Shown piece after piece: positions 20,900 through 30,267 of a stretch of DNA of 64,000 nucleotides. A program made the translations under genes and the position numbers. Every line of letters starts with the position of its first letter. Within the stretch, counting starts at the first letter, position 1. The notes beneath the pieces were generated by a model that was given only the letters and a program-made list of their open reading frames with translations, ran no database searches and had not been told where the DNA came from. The DNA comes from Trichobilharzia szidati. Its lineage: Eukaryota > Platyhelminthes > Trematoda > Strigeidida > Schistosomatidae. The stretch spans positions 9,000,804-9,064,803 of the forward strand of contig OX235277.1 in NCBI GenBank assembly GCA_944472155.2. Reading direction: 5' to 3'.

Positions 20900-21624
20900 A
20901 AAGACAGATTCAGCGAAGAAAATTTTCTTTATCGACGAAATCATCTTCAGAGGCTGTACAATCGTATTTATACTTACAAAAATATATAGTGGTCTATTAT
21001 TGAGTAATAGGGGGTGACATAATTGATATAATTACTCAGAAGTGGCTTTAGAAGTGAAAATTAGAAGTTGAAAATTACGTGGTACTCAACGGCAAAAAGA
21101 TAGAAATTTGACAAGGTTAAAATTGCTATTAAGTGAGAATAAAGGTATTTGAGTGTCAATTTAACAAGTGTGAAGAGGGTGTGAAAATATACAAAAGGAG
21201 CATATGAGAGTGATAATAGTGAATTAATTATTAAAGCAAAAGCTAACTAAAAGTGGAATTAGAATGAAAAGAAAAGAAAAAATCAAAAAATGTTTTATTT
21301 ACAAGGAACGATTAGTGAAGAGGTTAAGACCAAGGTAGAATAAGAGACTGGACAAACTTTTTCTGTATACAGAGTTCAGGGTTGTATTGATGAATTGCTA
21401 GAGCCTCCGCCATACACAAAAGCCGAAACCTGACGCCCTTTGTACCATTTGGCTTCACTTTGTAGATGATCTTGAAAGACGATTCTGGTGGAGCTACGTG
21501 GCCTGAGTTCACCAAATGCTCGAGAATTGAGCTAGTAATTGTCTTACATTTTCCCTTTGCTAACCATGCCGGATAATGCTCAGAGATGCGTTTGGAAAGC
21601 GTGCGCTTTGTGCGGCCAATATAA
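20900..21624 (-). repeat. PLE1 pseudo-LTR, 3' copy
   Basis: Identical, as far as I can read, to 29540-30267 in the same orientation (offset 8643). It covers the end of the GIY-YIG coding region plus the whole 3' untranslated region and hammerhead-like motif. Terminal repeats of this kind arise in PLEs from partial tandem copies and are called pseudo-LTRs. Confidence 0.75.
20912..20957 (-). ncRNA. Hammerhead-like motif at PLE1 3' end (minus copy)
   Basis: Minus strand, identical to the plus-strand motif at 32984-33029: CAGC / GCTG stem I, CTGAAGA, weak stem II, the 14-nt palindrome AAGAAAATTTTCTT as stem III and C before the GCTG. One core base departs from GAA and two extra bases follow stem I, so activity is uncertain. 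Confidence 0.5.
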
Positions 21625-21710
21625 CTAGCTCCACACGAGCAAGTGAATTTATAAAGACACATTGAGGTGGCCCAAAGTGGCAGTTTGTCCTTCACACACC
21701 CGTTGATCAT
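21324..21710 (-). CDS. PLE1 GIY-YIG endonuclease domain
   Basis: 128 codons. The GIY-YIG equivalent is YKFTCSCGASYIGRTKRTL near the N-terminus, with the preceding two-cysteine spacing typical of PLE endonucleases, then ISEHYPAWL and a C-terminal AEALAIHQYNPELCIQKKFV segment shared with PLE3, PLE4 and PLE5. In PLEs this nuclease cleaves DNA at the target and the adjoining reverse transcriptase copies the RNA. It lies in the same frame as the reverse transcriptase ORF upstream, separated by a single TGA. Whether the two are joined by readthrough is unknown; the plus copy has the same stop. Confidence 0.8.
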   Translation of the reverse strand: MINGCVKDKLPLWATSMCLYKFTCSCGASYIGRTKRTLSKRISEHYPAWLAKGKCKTITSSILEHLVNSGHVAPPESSFKIIYKVKPNGTKGVRFRLLCMAEALAIHQYNPELCIQKKFVQSLILPWS

Positions 21711-21713
21711 TTG

Positions 21714-23288
21714 TCAGCTGTAGAAGTTGATACGTAGCTCAGCCATAAAGAAGGCTTTCCTCAGTGATCTGCATAAGCGATTCTTCAGGATCTCAGCTGC
21801 GGTATCACCTTTAAATTCGACACTCATAAACAGTAGTTTCTTCGGCACCGTCTGTATTCTTTCGGGTTTTTCCCTTGGCTTCATGTTTTTCTCGATGAAT
21901 CTTGGAGGATATCCATTCTCTATGAGGACTTGTCTGAGTCTCTCCAGTTCCCCAACGATTGTATCACTTGAACATATCCTCCTTATTCTTGAGGATAAGG
22001 AATGGATCAGATTTCTCTTTCTTCTCAAAGGGACCCAGCTATGGAAATTTGTGTATTGACCATTCCATGTTGGTTTCCTGTAGATCGATCTTTGAAGAGA
22101 GCCATCCGATCTCCTCTTTAGAAAAACATCCAAAAAATGGAATTCCGAGTTATTCTCTGATTCCGACGTGAACTTGATGGCATGATGGCAGCTGTTGAAC
22201 TCTTTGGTTATCAATTCGATGTCGGTATTGTCATCACATATGATGAAAGTATCATCAATGTATCTTTGGTACAGATGGAAGCTGTCGATAGTAGGCCGTA
22301 AAATATTATTCTCCAAACTGGCCAAGAAGCAGTCTGCAAGTAAAGGACCCAATGGTGACCCCATTGCCACACCATCTCTTTGTCTATAAATCGTATTGTT
22401 GAACTTGAACTGAACATTTAGAGTGCACCTCAATAGTAGTTCCTTTAAGTAGTGGATCGGAACACATACGTCTACGTTATTATCCTCAATGAATTTGCAA
22501 ATAAAGCAGATAGTTTCAGTGAGGGGAACGTTGGTGAAAAGCGAAGTGACATCCATGGATATCATTTTCTTCCCAGATACATCAGCATCTTTTATTGAGT
22601 CGACGAATTCAAACGAATCAGAAACACTATGCTTGCAAAGGTTGTTTCTGATAGGTAGGAGGATATCTGCGAGCCATTTGGCAGTAGCATGATATGGAGA
22701 ATTTATCATGTCCAAGATTGGACGTAGTGGCACGTTCTCTTTGTGCACTTTCGGCAGACCATATAAACGGGGAATCATGGAACCGGAGGGTCGTATTTGC
22801 TCGAATAATTCAGAGCTGATAATCGACTCGTTCTTCATCTTCTTTAGCATTTGTGTTAGCTTGTCTTCAATTTGTTCCTTTTGCTCTTTCTGGCTACTTT
22901 CTTTTGAAAATTTGTTTTCATCTGACAAGACTGATAACATTTTATCGATGTAGTCTTGGCGATCCATAAGGACAATACCAGCACCTTTGTCAGGGCGTGT
23001 CAGAACCAAGTTTTTGTTCTTTAGAATCTCACGTAGTTGTTTTCTGTGCTCGGCTGATATCAATCTTTTGACATTTGGTTTCGTGTTGATGTACTGATGG
23101 CAGCTGTCTAATACTGTAGACTTGAATTGTTCATATGATTTATTGGACGCTGCAGGAAGGTCATTTGTCTGTTGGATCAGTGCTTCAAACTGGACTTCAA
23201 CATCCAAGTCACTCGAATTTGTTGAAATGTCACAGAATTTTGGACCCAACGACAAGGCTTGCAATTGGACAGGAGTCAATGATATACT
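21714..23288 (-). pseudogene. PLE1 reverse transcriptase, C-terminal 5/6 (minus copy, split)
   Basis: Open for about 525 codons down to a TGA at 21714-21716. Motifs in order: LTRPDKGAGIVLMDR, RLYGLPKVHKENVPLRPILD (PLE fingers), SMDVTSLFTNVPLTE (first catalytic Asp), RDGVAMGSPLGPLLADCFL, then YQRYIDDTF (catalytic YIDD) and a thumb/linker region ending AELRINFYS. This is a Penelope-type (telomerase-like) polymerase. The first residues (MDVPRSSS) come from the inserted DNA: the true protein continues in 29070-29540 on the far side of the CR1-bearing insertion. The plus copy has the uninterrupted version. Confidence 0.85.
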
Positions 23289-23472
23289 GGAAGAACGCGG
23301 TACGTCCAACGTTTGCGTTACATTTTTGCGTGATTCGTTACATAAAATCTATGTTGTTGTAATACTTGCACAAGTACTCTACTACCTCTTTACCTATAAC
23401 TATTAACTCTCATATCAAATAGTTACGGTTAACCAAAGTAAAAAGCAACGAACTCAATCCCCTGTAAATCTG

Positions 23473-24533
23473 ATGACTAATCTTAAGTCGCTGATTGCTA
23501 CATCAAGCAACACACTCCCTACAAATGGTTATACTGAGCCACATAACCCACTTGTATGTCGTAAGCGTCGAGCTGAAACTGAGGATAAAACTGCACTGAC
23601 AGCTAGTATTAGCACTACTCCCAAAAATTCAGTACCCTCTGCTCATACAGAAACCCTCCCTTCACCTTACGTACTTATCGAAAAGCTCCAGCCTTCAAGC
23701 TCTGTTTCAGAACTATCTTCTGAAATAGAACTCCTAAAGTTGTCTATAGGAGAACTTAAGGCCGAGTTAAGGGAAATAAAAACAAGTCAGTAAATCCAGG
23801 AATTTCTGATACCAATACCAAAATATCCAAATTATCAGATCAGATCAGCGATATCAGATCGCAGGTCTGTGAACTGACACCTTTAACTATCCTCATGAGA
23901 ACTGTAGACCTTAACAAACTCGACACGGAATCGGTATCTAAGGTGGATAACCTCATTAACTTTGTTACTACAGAAGTAACAAAACGACTCGATGCTAAAC
24001 TAAATGCTATTGTCTACAACGTTCCGGACAATGAGGCACTAAAAAAGGTACAGCGCATCTTACTTAGTGAGGCGAAAATGCCCAACTCCAAGACTAAGTG
24101 CTACAGGCTGAAGAAGAGTCAACATGACAAGTGTTGTCCTATTCGTTTTCAGTTCGAAACACCGGCTGAGGCCAGAAAATTTACCCACTCCCAACACTCC
24201 CTATCGCAAGCCAGAAATTACAAACTAATAAAGGTTGCGGTGGACAAGACCGTCATAGAAAGGCGCGTATATAATTATCACGCTGAGTCTAATTGTGGAA
24301 TAAACAATAGGACATTGCAAGCAGCAATTATACCCAACCCTTTGAGAGACACCGTAGAATCCACCGCACCACCCCTCTCTAACCACACAGAATTATCTTC
24401 TCAGAGAGCGACACCAACCGAAAGGCCGCTAAATTATAATCAAATAGCCAATGAAACTATACCACCTACCACCGTAGATTTAGACATGTCACTAAATAAT
24501 CCAAGAAAAAATTCAAAATCCCCTGAAATTTGA
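23473..24533 (+). pseudogene. CR1-like ORF1 (nucleic-acid-binding protein), frame-shifted
   Basis: The first open block (23473-23793) has a Ser/Thr-rich start and ends in a leucine-heptad stretch (IELLKLSIGELKAELREI). A shift to another frame at about 23790 continues the coiled coil (ISKLSDQISDIRSQV) into the second block, 23895-24533. That block has NAIVYNVPDNEALKKVQRIL and PIRFQFETPAEARKF, an RRM-like pattern usual for ORF1 proteins of CR1-type elements that package the RNA. A third block, 24530-25003, is Asn/Ser/Thr-rich linker. Frame changes suggest small indels, or assembly errors, in an otherwise young copy. Confidence 0.65.
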
Positions 24534-24906
24534 CCCTGTCCTCTCCTAGCCATAAGTCCATTGGTAAAAAAGAGAAGAATATGACCCCAAATCATGCCAA
24601 CAACAACAATGGCAGTATAAGTAAGCCCACATTCCCCACGGTCGATAGTATTGGCACCCACAACGTGCGAAATAGCACCATGGCCCACACTGATAACCAA
24701 CGCCAAAACAATGCCACCCTCAAGAGTACAAGTGACAATAGTCAGAACTCGACCACCAACAACTCAGGGCATTCACAGTATGGCACGCAAATAAATTTTG
24801 ATCGGATATACGGTACAAGTCTGCTGGGAACTAACCCACAAAGCAGTACATACGAAACCCTTACAAGGACACCACTAGTACCTAACAATAGGTGGAATAA
24901 TAGACC

Positions 24907-27900
24907 ATGGTCTTCACAAGGTCCCTATCATTTTTTATCCCCTGTGTCCCTGTCAGCGTTGAAAAAACAGCTGGTAGGGATGCTAACACTCCTAAACCGC
25001 TAGTGCTGGCTCCCCCTTTGCGTGAATGTAGGAACAGTCTAGTTCGCCCGCATCCACTAAGCACACTTGGTACATGCACAAGTTTAGGTCAAATAAAGAT
25101 CCATACCCCCGTTTCTAGCTTAACTAAAAATAAAAATGCCTTAGCCTATAGCAAATCCAGTACTCCAACGCCTAATTCTTCACCGAAAACAGCACACACC
25201 AACTCGATAGACATAGGTGAGCATGATGTTGAAACTCCTCTTAACATAGGGTCGTCATGTCAAACAGTACTACTGGGTGCTGAACCACATTCGGGGCTGA
25301 TTAACGAACTTAAGTACTTCAAATGCTATTTCAAATCTCATCTTTACCTAATCCTCATAAATGCTAGATCCGTTCTAAATAAACTACCGATGTTCAGAGC
25401 ACTCACAGTAATATACAAACCCCCTATAATTGTCATCACTGAATCCTGGTGTAACTCGAACATACTGGATGAAGAGATAAGCTTAGATAACTATACACAC
25501 TTTCGGTGTGACAGGGAAGGTGGTAAGGGAGGGGGTTGTCTTATGTACTTTCTGAATGCACTTACTGTATCACAGCTAGAAAGTAGTACACTTAACATGC
25601 CTGAGACTTTATGGGTTAACTTACACTTAAATAACGCAGTGGTATTAATTGGATGCACCTACAGAGCACCTGGTACCTTTAGTAATTACGAGACCCAACT
25701 TATTAATACTCTGGAACAATTATCCTCCCTACACTACGATCATAAAATCCTATGTGGAGACTTTAACTTACCAGAAATCAACTGGGAAATACCCACAAGC
25801 CCAACTAAATTTGATAAGTTCCTAGGCACACTGGATATACTTGGCTGGAAGCAGACTGTCACAACCCCTACAAGAGGTAATAACGTACTAGACTTAATCT
25901 TCTGCCACAATATAAGTCCCCTTTCTACCCTAGTAGGTTCTGAGTTTTCAGGGAGTGACCCCAAAACAGTGCTGTGTGCACTGCCACTTCCGTCAAGTAG
26001 CAATGCAGCCCATACCCCTACTTCACAACAAATAACTTACAGGAACTACAGTAAGCCAGACTGGACTCTAGTAAAATCAATGCTAAGATCCTCAGAATGG
26101 ATTGAGTACTTCTATACTGATAGCCTCTCGAAAGCTCTAGACATCTTTTACTATAACTCCAACACATGCTTAGATGCTGTCATCCCATTTCAAACACTAA
26201 AGTTTTCCCCACATAGAAAGTCATTCATAAAGCCAAAGGATCGTAGGAAACTGAAAAGACTGTCAACAAGTTACTTCAGGCGACACGACTTTAGTACACT
26301 AGGGTCAATACTTAGTACTCTTAGCTCCATCTCGCAAGCTCATAACTTGCGTATGAGAAATGAAGAATGCACGGCACTAGCCAGCACCACCAGAGTAGGT
26401 GCTCTCACAGAAATACTAAAGAAACGAATGAATCGCCAAAGCCATAAAATTTCTCTCCTTATAAACAAGGGCAAACTATACAGCAACCATGCAGACATGT
26501 GTGAACTGTTTAATGAGAAGTTTGCAGCTAACTACCTTAAGCCTACAAGTCCACTTCTCGGTTTACAATCTAAAATAGAACTCCCTTCATCTTCAACGCT
26601 GAAACAAATCACTACAGTTCATTTCACTTACTCTAATATTAACCAAGCCGTTAATACTCTTAAAAGCTCTAGTAGTGCCTGTTTTGACGGTATACCATCG
26701 TATCTTTATAAACACGGTGGTTCTGACATTTCCGTTTTATTACTTAAGATTCTTACTATGTCCCTAGACAGCCAAACCTATCCAGATAAATGGAAAACGA
26801 CATTTATAGTACCTAAACACAAATCCGGATCAAAAACTGAAGTCAACAACTATAGGCCAATCAATATTACACCCATAGTATCTAGAATCATTGAACGAAT
26901 AGTTAAAGATGATATCCTCAAACATATGCTCAACTGCAATATTCTAAGTCCAAACCAACATGGATTCCTAAAATCCAGATCATGCATGACATGTCACCTT
27001 GACTTCTTTAACTATATAACTAGCAGCCGAGACAAACAACAACTAGTACTAGTCATCTACTTCGACATATCCAAAGCCTTTGACCGCGTTGACCATTTGC
27101 TTCTAATAAATAAGCTAAACTCTTTAGGAATAAGTAACCCATTATTAGGATGGATTGAATCATTCCTTAACAATAGGTCCCAAGTAGTTAAACTGGGATC
27201 TGTAAATTCTAAGCCTAGTCCAGTCACTTCTGGAGTAGTTCAAGGTAGTGTCTTAGGCCCCCTCCTATTCACTCTATATGTCAACGACATATGTAGCTGT
27301 TTCTCACTTGGCAAACCATTCATCTTTGCAGATGATCTTAAAGTAGCTTACACATTCCACTGTGATGACTTAGGGTACTTTCAGAAAGCTGTTCAGGAAG
27401 AACTAGATCGAGTAACCGCATGGTCCTCCACATGGAACCTCAAATTCAACCTTAAAAAATGTGGTTGGATCTGTTTCGGTGCACCCTCAATAAATATTAA
27501 ACTGGTACTTGAATCTCTTGACTTGCCTAAACTCCAAAGTGTTGCTGACCTAGGACTCAGGTACTCTAGTGACTTGACATTTTCTGAGCAAGTGGCGACA
27601 CAGACGCGTAAATCGAGGATGCTCCTAGGATGCATACTCAGGAATTTCCACAACTACGAGGCGAGGCTATTATTATATAAAACTTGTGTCAGACCACTAC
27701 TTGAATATTGTCCATTTATTCTCAGCAGCACTCGCGTAAGTGACAAACTTAAAATAGAAAGTGTCCAACGATACTTCACGTCTAAACTACTAGGATTTGA
27801 CTGCAAAAAGGAGTACACATCAAGGTGTATAACTCTAGGTATCGACCCACTCTGGATGAGACGACTGAGCATTAACCTAACATTCTTCTTTAAAGTCTTG

Positions 27901-28200
27901 CATAAAATATCATTCTCAGACAGCAAGGAGATACAGTTCTCACCGGAAGGCTCTTACAACCTTCGCAACCAAACTTGCACAGTATCTAGGAAAAACCGTA
28001 AGACAGCACTCCGTGCAAACTTCTTCATAGTCATGTACTCTAAGATCTGGAACAGTTTACCCCTAGAAATAGGGACCTGTCACTCTATTATAACCTTCAA
28101 ACGCTTGCTATATAAACTGCTTCATCCCAATGACTATGCCAATCACACCGCACCACTTATTTCCAAAACGCATGAGCTATTAGAACACTATAACGCCTAG
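24907..28200 (+). CDS. CR1-like ORF2: endonuclease and reverse transcriptase
   Basis: Intact for 1097 codons. The apurinic-type endonuclease is at about residues 148-370: LINARSVLNKL, VITESWCNS, GCTYRAPG, LCGDFNLPEINW, NVLDLIFCH and GSDPKTVL. The reverse transcriptase follows at about residues 610-880: KWKTTFIVPKHKSG, NYRPINITP, HGFLKSRSCMTCHLDF, YFDISKAFDRVDH (catalytic Asp), SGVVQGSVLGPLLFTLYVND and IFADDLKV (catalytic FADD). A thumb and C-terminal region continue to the stop. Length and order match CR1/SR1-type ORF2 proteins, which nick the target and prime reverse transcription there. The final endonuclease motif reads SDP where SDH is usual, and the CR1-like copy at 33.3 kb shows the same. 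ORF2 overlaps the end of ORF1. Confidence 0.9.
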   Translation: MVFTRSLSFFIPCVPVSVEKTAGRDANTPKPLVLAPPLRECRNSLVRPHPLSTLGTCTSLGQIKIHTPVSSLTKNKNALAYSKSSTPTPNSSPKTAHTNSIDIGEHDVETPLNIGSSCQTVLLGAEPHSGLINELKYFKCYFKSHLYLILINARSVLNKLPMFRALTVIYKPPIIVITESWCNSNILDEEISLDNYTHFRCDREGGKGGGCLMYFLNALTVSQLESSTLNMPETLWVNLHLNNAVVLIGCTYRAPGTFSNYETQLINTLEQLSSLHYDHKILCGDFNLPEINWEIPTSPTKFDKFLGTLDILGWKQTVTTPTRGNNVLDLIFCHNISPLSTLVGSEFSGSDPKTVLCALPLPSSSNAAHTPTSQQITYRNYSKPDWTLVKSMLRSSEWIEYFYTDSLSKALDIFYYNSNTCLDAVIPFQTLKFSPHRKSFIKPKDRRKLKRLSTSYFRRHDFSTLGSILSTLSSISQAHNLRMRNEECTALASTTRVGALTEILKKRMNRQSHKISLLINKGKLYSNHADMCELFNEKFAANYLKPTSPLLGLQSKIELPSSSTLKQITTVHFTYSNINQAVNTLKSSSSACFDGIPSYLYKHGGSDISVLLLKILTMSLDSQTYPDKWKTTFIVPKHKSGSKTEVNNYRPINITPIVSRIIERIVKDDILKHMLNCNILSPNQHGFLKSRSCMTCHLDFFNYITSSRDKQQLVLVIYFDISKAFDRVDHLLLINKLNSLGISNPLLGWIESFLNNRSQVVKLGSVNSKPSPVTSGVVQGSVLGPLLFTLYVNDICSCFSLGKPFIFADDLKVAYTFHCDDLGYFQKAVQEELDRVTAWSSTWNLKFNLKKCGWICFGAPSINIKLVLESLDLPKLQSVADLGLRYSSDLTFSEQVATQTRKSRMLLGCILRNFHNYEARLLLYKTCVRPLLEYCPFILSSTRVSDKLKIESVQRYFTSKLLGFDCKKEYTSRCITLGIDPLWMRRLSINLTFFFKVLHKISFSDSKEIQFSPEGSYNLRNQTCTVSRKNRKTALRANFFIVMYSKIWNSLPLEIGTCHSIITFKRLLYKLLHPNDYANHTAPLISKTHELLEHYNA

Positions 28201-28794
28201 ACTCATTAATAAATATTACGACACTAAATAAACTCTAAGACTTCGCAAAATTACATGAAAAACAACTAGATTATGGGTAGTGTTTACTATACAATGATAT
28301 ACATTTATAAACATTTATGTGTACATAAAATAATAATGTTCTTTCCATATTTACATACTTTATCTCCCTGCTGAGCGTAATCTTCTATATACCTCCTGGT
28401 CGAGGTCGAACAACCCAACTGAAATGACCATTTAAGTAAATTCAAACTCAAATTCCATGAACGATCCGATGCAACCACTTGAAAACGCTGGCTAACATTC
28501 TGTACAAGGATTATTCTTGATCTGATATAAAGAAACAACTGGTTTTCAAGTATTTTTCAATGTATTACTCAACTTACATGTACAGTCTGCCATGCTGACG
28601 CAAATGGCGCAAATGGATAGTTCTAGAATTGACCCCATTTGATGCAGTAAAACAACCTAAAATTACCTTATCTAATTTTCGTATCAAAGATCAAATTTCT
28701 TTCCTATTATAAAACTACCATAAGACTTCTGACAAAAATGGAATAAATACATTATTGACTCAAAATAATACATCAATAAACTTTATCTCACGGA
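28201..28794. other. CR1 3' untranslated region and unassigned DNA
   Basis: The first ~130 bp are a plausible CR1 3' untranslated region. No clear trinucleotide tail was found. The rest, including a minus-strand open frame at 28305-28538, is unassigned. Confidence 0.4.
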
Positions 28795-29069
28795 TGCTGT
28801 TCACAACAAAGTTTTATAGGAGAATTGACTTCAAGCTTTATTTTTCCCAGATATTTGTATCACATTCATCTGAAGTCTGGGTTTTTTGTTAATGCGAAGA
28901 CAATATTTCTATATCTCTTTATGTGTTACACAGACAGACTAATTTGCAGACTGTTCTGACAGACTATAACGTTAGATTGAACAAACAAACTGTAATTTAT
29001 ATCATAACTTATCCATGCCTGTACAATTGGTATGTTCCTGCATAAACAGGAATAAATATATATATTTTT
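28795..29069 (-). repeat. Repeat family P fragment
   Basis: Matches the right palindrome arm at 42855-43140 in the plus direction (left arm in minus): GAATTGACTTCAAGCTTTAT, TTAATGCGAAG(A/T)CAATAT and CATGCCT(G/A)TACAATTGGT are shared. Ends exactly where PLE1 resumes. Confidence 0.65.
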
Positions 29070-29587
29070 GAGTAGTTGAAAACGTATTTTTCTGGTTTGG
29101 CAGGAAAACGTGAGTAAGTGTCAGCGGCTTTGAGGCTATTCGCGAGTTTCAGGTTTACATCTTCACAGCGTCTTCTTGAAACTGAATCGATGTAGTCCAT
29201 GAAACTTCTCTGTTCGTCTTCTGTCAGCTCAAATAAAGCATGTGTTCTTAGCGAAATATTTCTTTCTATCTCTGGTAGTCGAGATTTTATTTCGTCGATT
29301 ACGTTCAGTGTATGACGTTTCAGAGAGCGATGGATCGGGTGGATATGATTGCGACGAAGACATTTCCAGAAGTGCTTGGGATATTCTTTCTTGTCAATAC
29401 AGCTCCTCAGAAAACTGATTCTTGTATTCGCTATGGCAAGTTTGACAGAAAACTTGAGAAACGTATCAAGTTCCTTCACTGTCACAGGGTTCTTGCTCTG
29501 CTTCAAAACACCGAAAATACCCAATGAGTCATGAAGAAAATAAAAGACAGATTCAGCGAAGAAAATTTTCTTTATCGACGAAATCAT
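29070..29587 (-). pseudogene. PLE1 protein, N-terminal part (minus copy, split)
   Basis: Open on the minus strand from within the hammerhead-like region into the PLE N-terminal domain: KNPVTVKELDTFLKFSVKLA, ISFLRSCIDKKEYPKHFWKC and a coiled region with RTHALFELTEDEQRSFMDYI, up to PEKYVFNYS at 29072. The protein then runs into the inserted repeat and should continue at 23288. The real start codon is uncertain because the frame is open through the ribozyme-like segment. Confidence 0.75.
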
Positions 29588-30267
29588 CTTCAGAGGCTGT
29601 ACAATCGTATTTATACTTACAAAAATATATAGTGGTCTATTATTGAGTAATAGGGGGTGACATAATTGATATAATTACTCAGAAGTGGCTTTAGAAGTGA
29701 AAATTAGAAGTTGAAAATTACGTGGTACTCAACGGCAAAAAGATAGAAATTTGACAAGGTTAAAATTGCTATTAAGTGAGAATAAAGGTATTTGAGTGTC
29801 AATTTAACAAGTGTGAAGAGGGTGTGAAAATATACAAAAGGAGCATATGAGAGTGATAATAGTGAATTAATTATTAAAGCAAAAGCTAACTAAAAGTGGA
29901 ATTAGAATGAAAAGAAAAGAAAAAATCAAAAAATGTTTTATTTACAAGGAACGATTAGTGAAGAGGTTAAGACCAAGGTAGAATAAGAGACTGGACAAAC
30001 TTTTTCTGTATACAGAGTTCAGGGTTGTATTGATGAATTGCTAGAGCCTCCGCCATACACAAAAGCCGAAACCTGACGCCCTTTGTACCATTTGGCTTCA
30101 CTTTGTAGATGATCTTGAAAGACGATTCTGGTGGAGCTACGTGGCCTGAGTTCACCAAATGCTCGAGAATTGAGCTAGTAATTGTCTTACATTTTCCCTT
30201 TGCTAACCATGCCGGATAATGCTCAGAGATGCGTTTGGAAAGCGTGCGCTTTGTGCGGCCAATATAA
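29540..30267 (-). repeat. PLE1 pseudo-LTR, 5' copy
   Basis: Same sequence as 20897-21624. It is the 3' end of a truncated upstream tandem unit, followed directly on the minus strand by the start of the PLE1 coding region. It ends at 30267, where the plus-strand copy begins. Confidence 0.75.
29555..29600 (-). ncRNA. Hammerhead-like motif between PLE1 pseudo-LTR and ORF
   Basis: Same sequence as 20912-20957. Self-cleavage here would cut the transcript just before the coding region, the arrangement proposed for PLE ribozymes. Core deviations as for the other PLE1 copies. Confidence 0.5.

Larger units (their letters stand above)
23289..29069 (+). mobile_element. CR1-bearing insertion in PLE1 (full-length CR1-like element plus extra repeat)
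   Basis: By comparison with the uninterrupted plus copy, PLE1 is broken between 23288 and 29070, with one base lost and no target duplication. The insert carries a CR1-like retrotransposon in plus orientation (5' leader from 23289, ORF1 23473-25003 in broken frames, ORF2 24907-28200), then about 590 bp of unassigned DNA and a repeat-P segment at 28795-29069. It may therefore be a composite insertion. Confidence 0.75.

Noticed and set aside
21727..23406. Several open frames on the plus strand
   Set aside because: They are antisense shadows of the PLE1 polymerase.
30182..30267. Upstream ATG of the plus-strand PLE1 frame
   Set aside because: The first 28 codons come from the antisense of the GIY-YIG region across the head-to-head junction.
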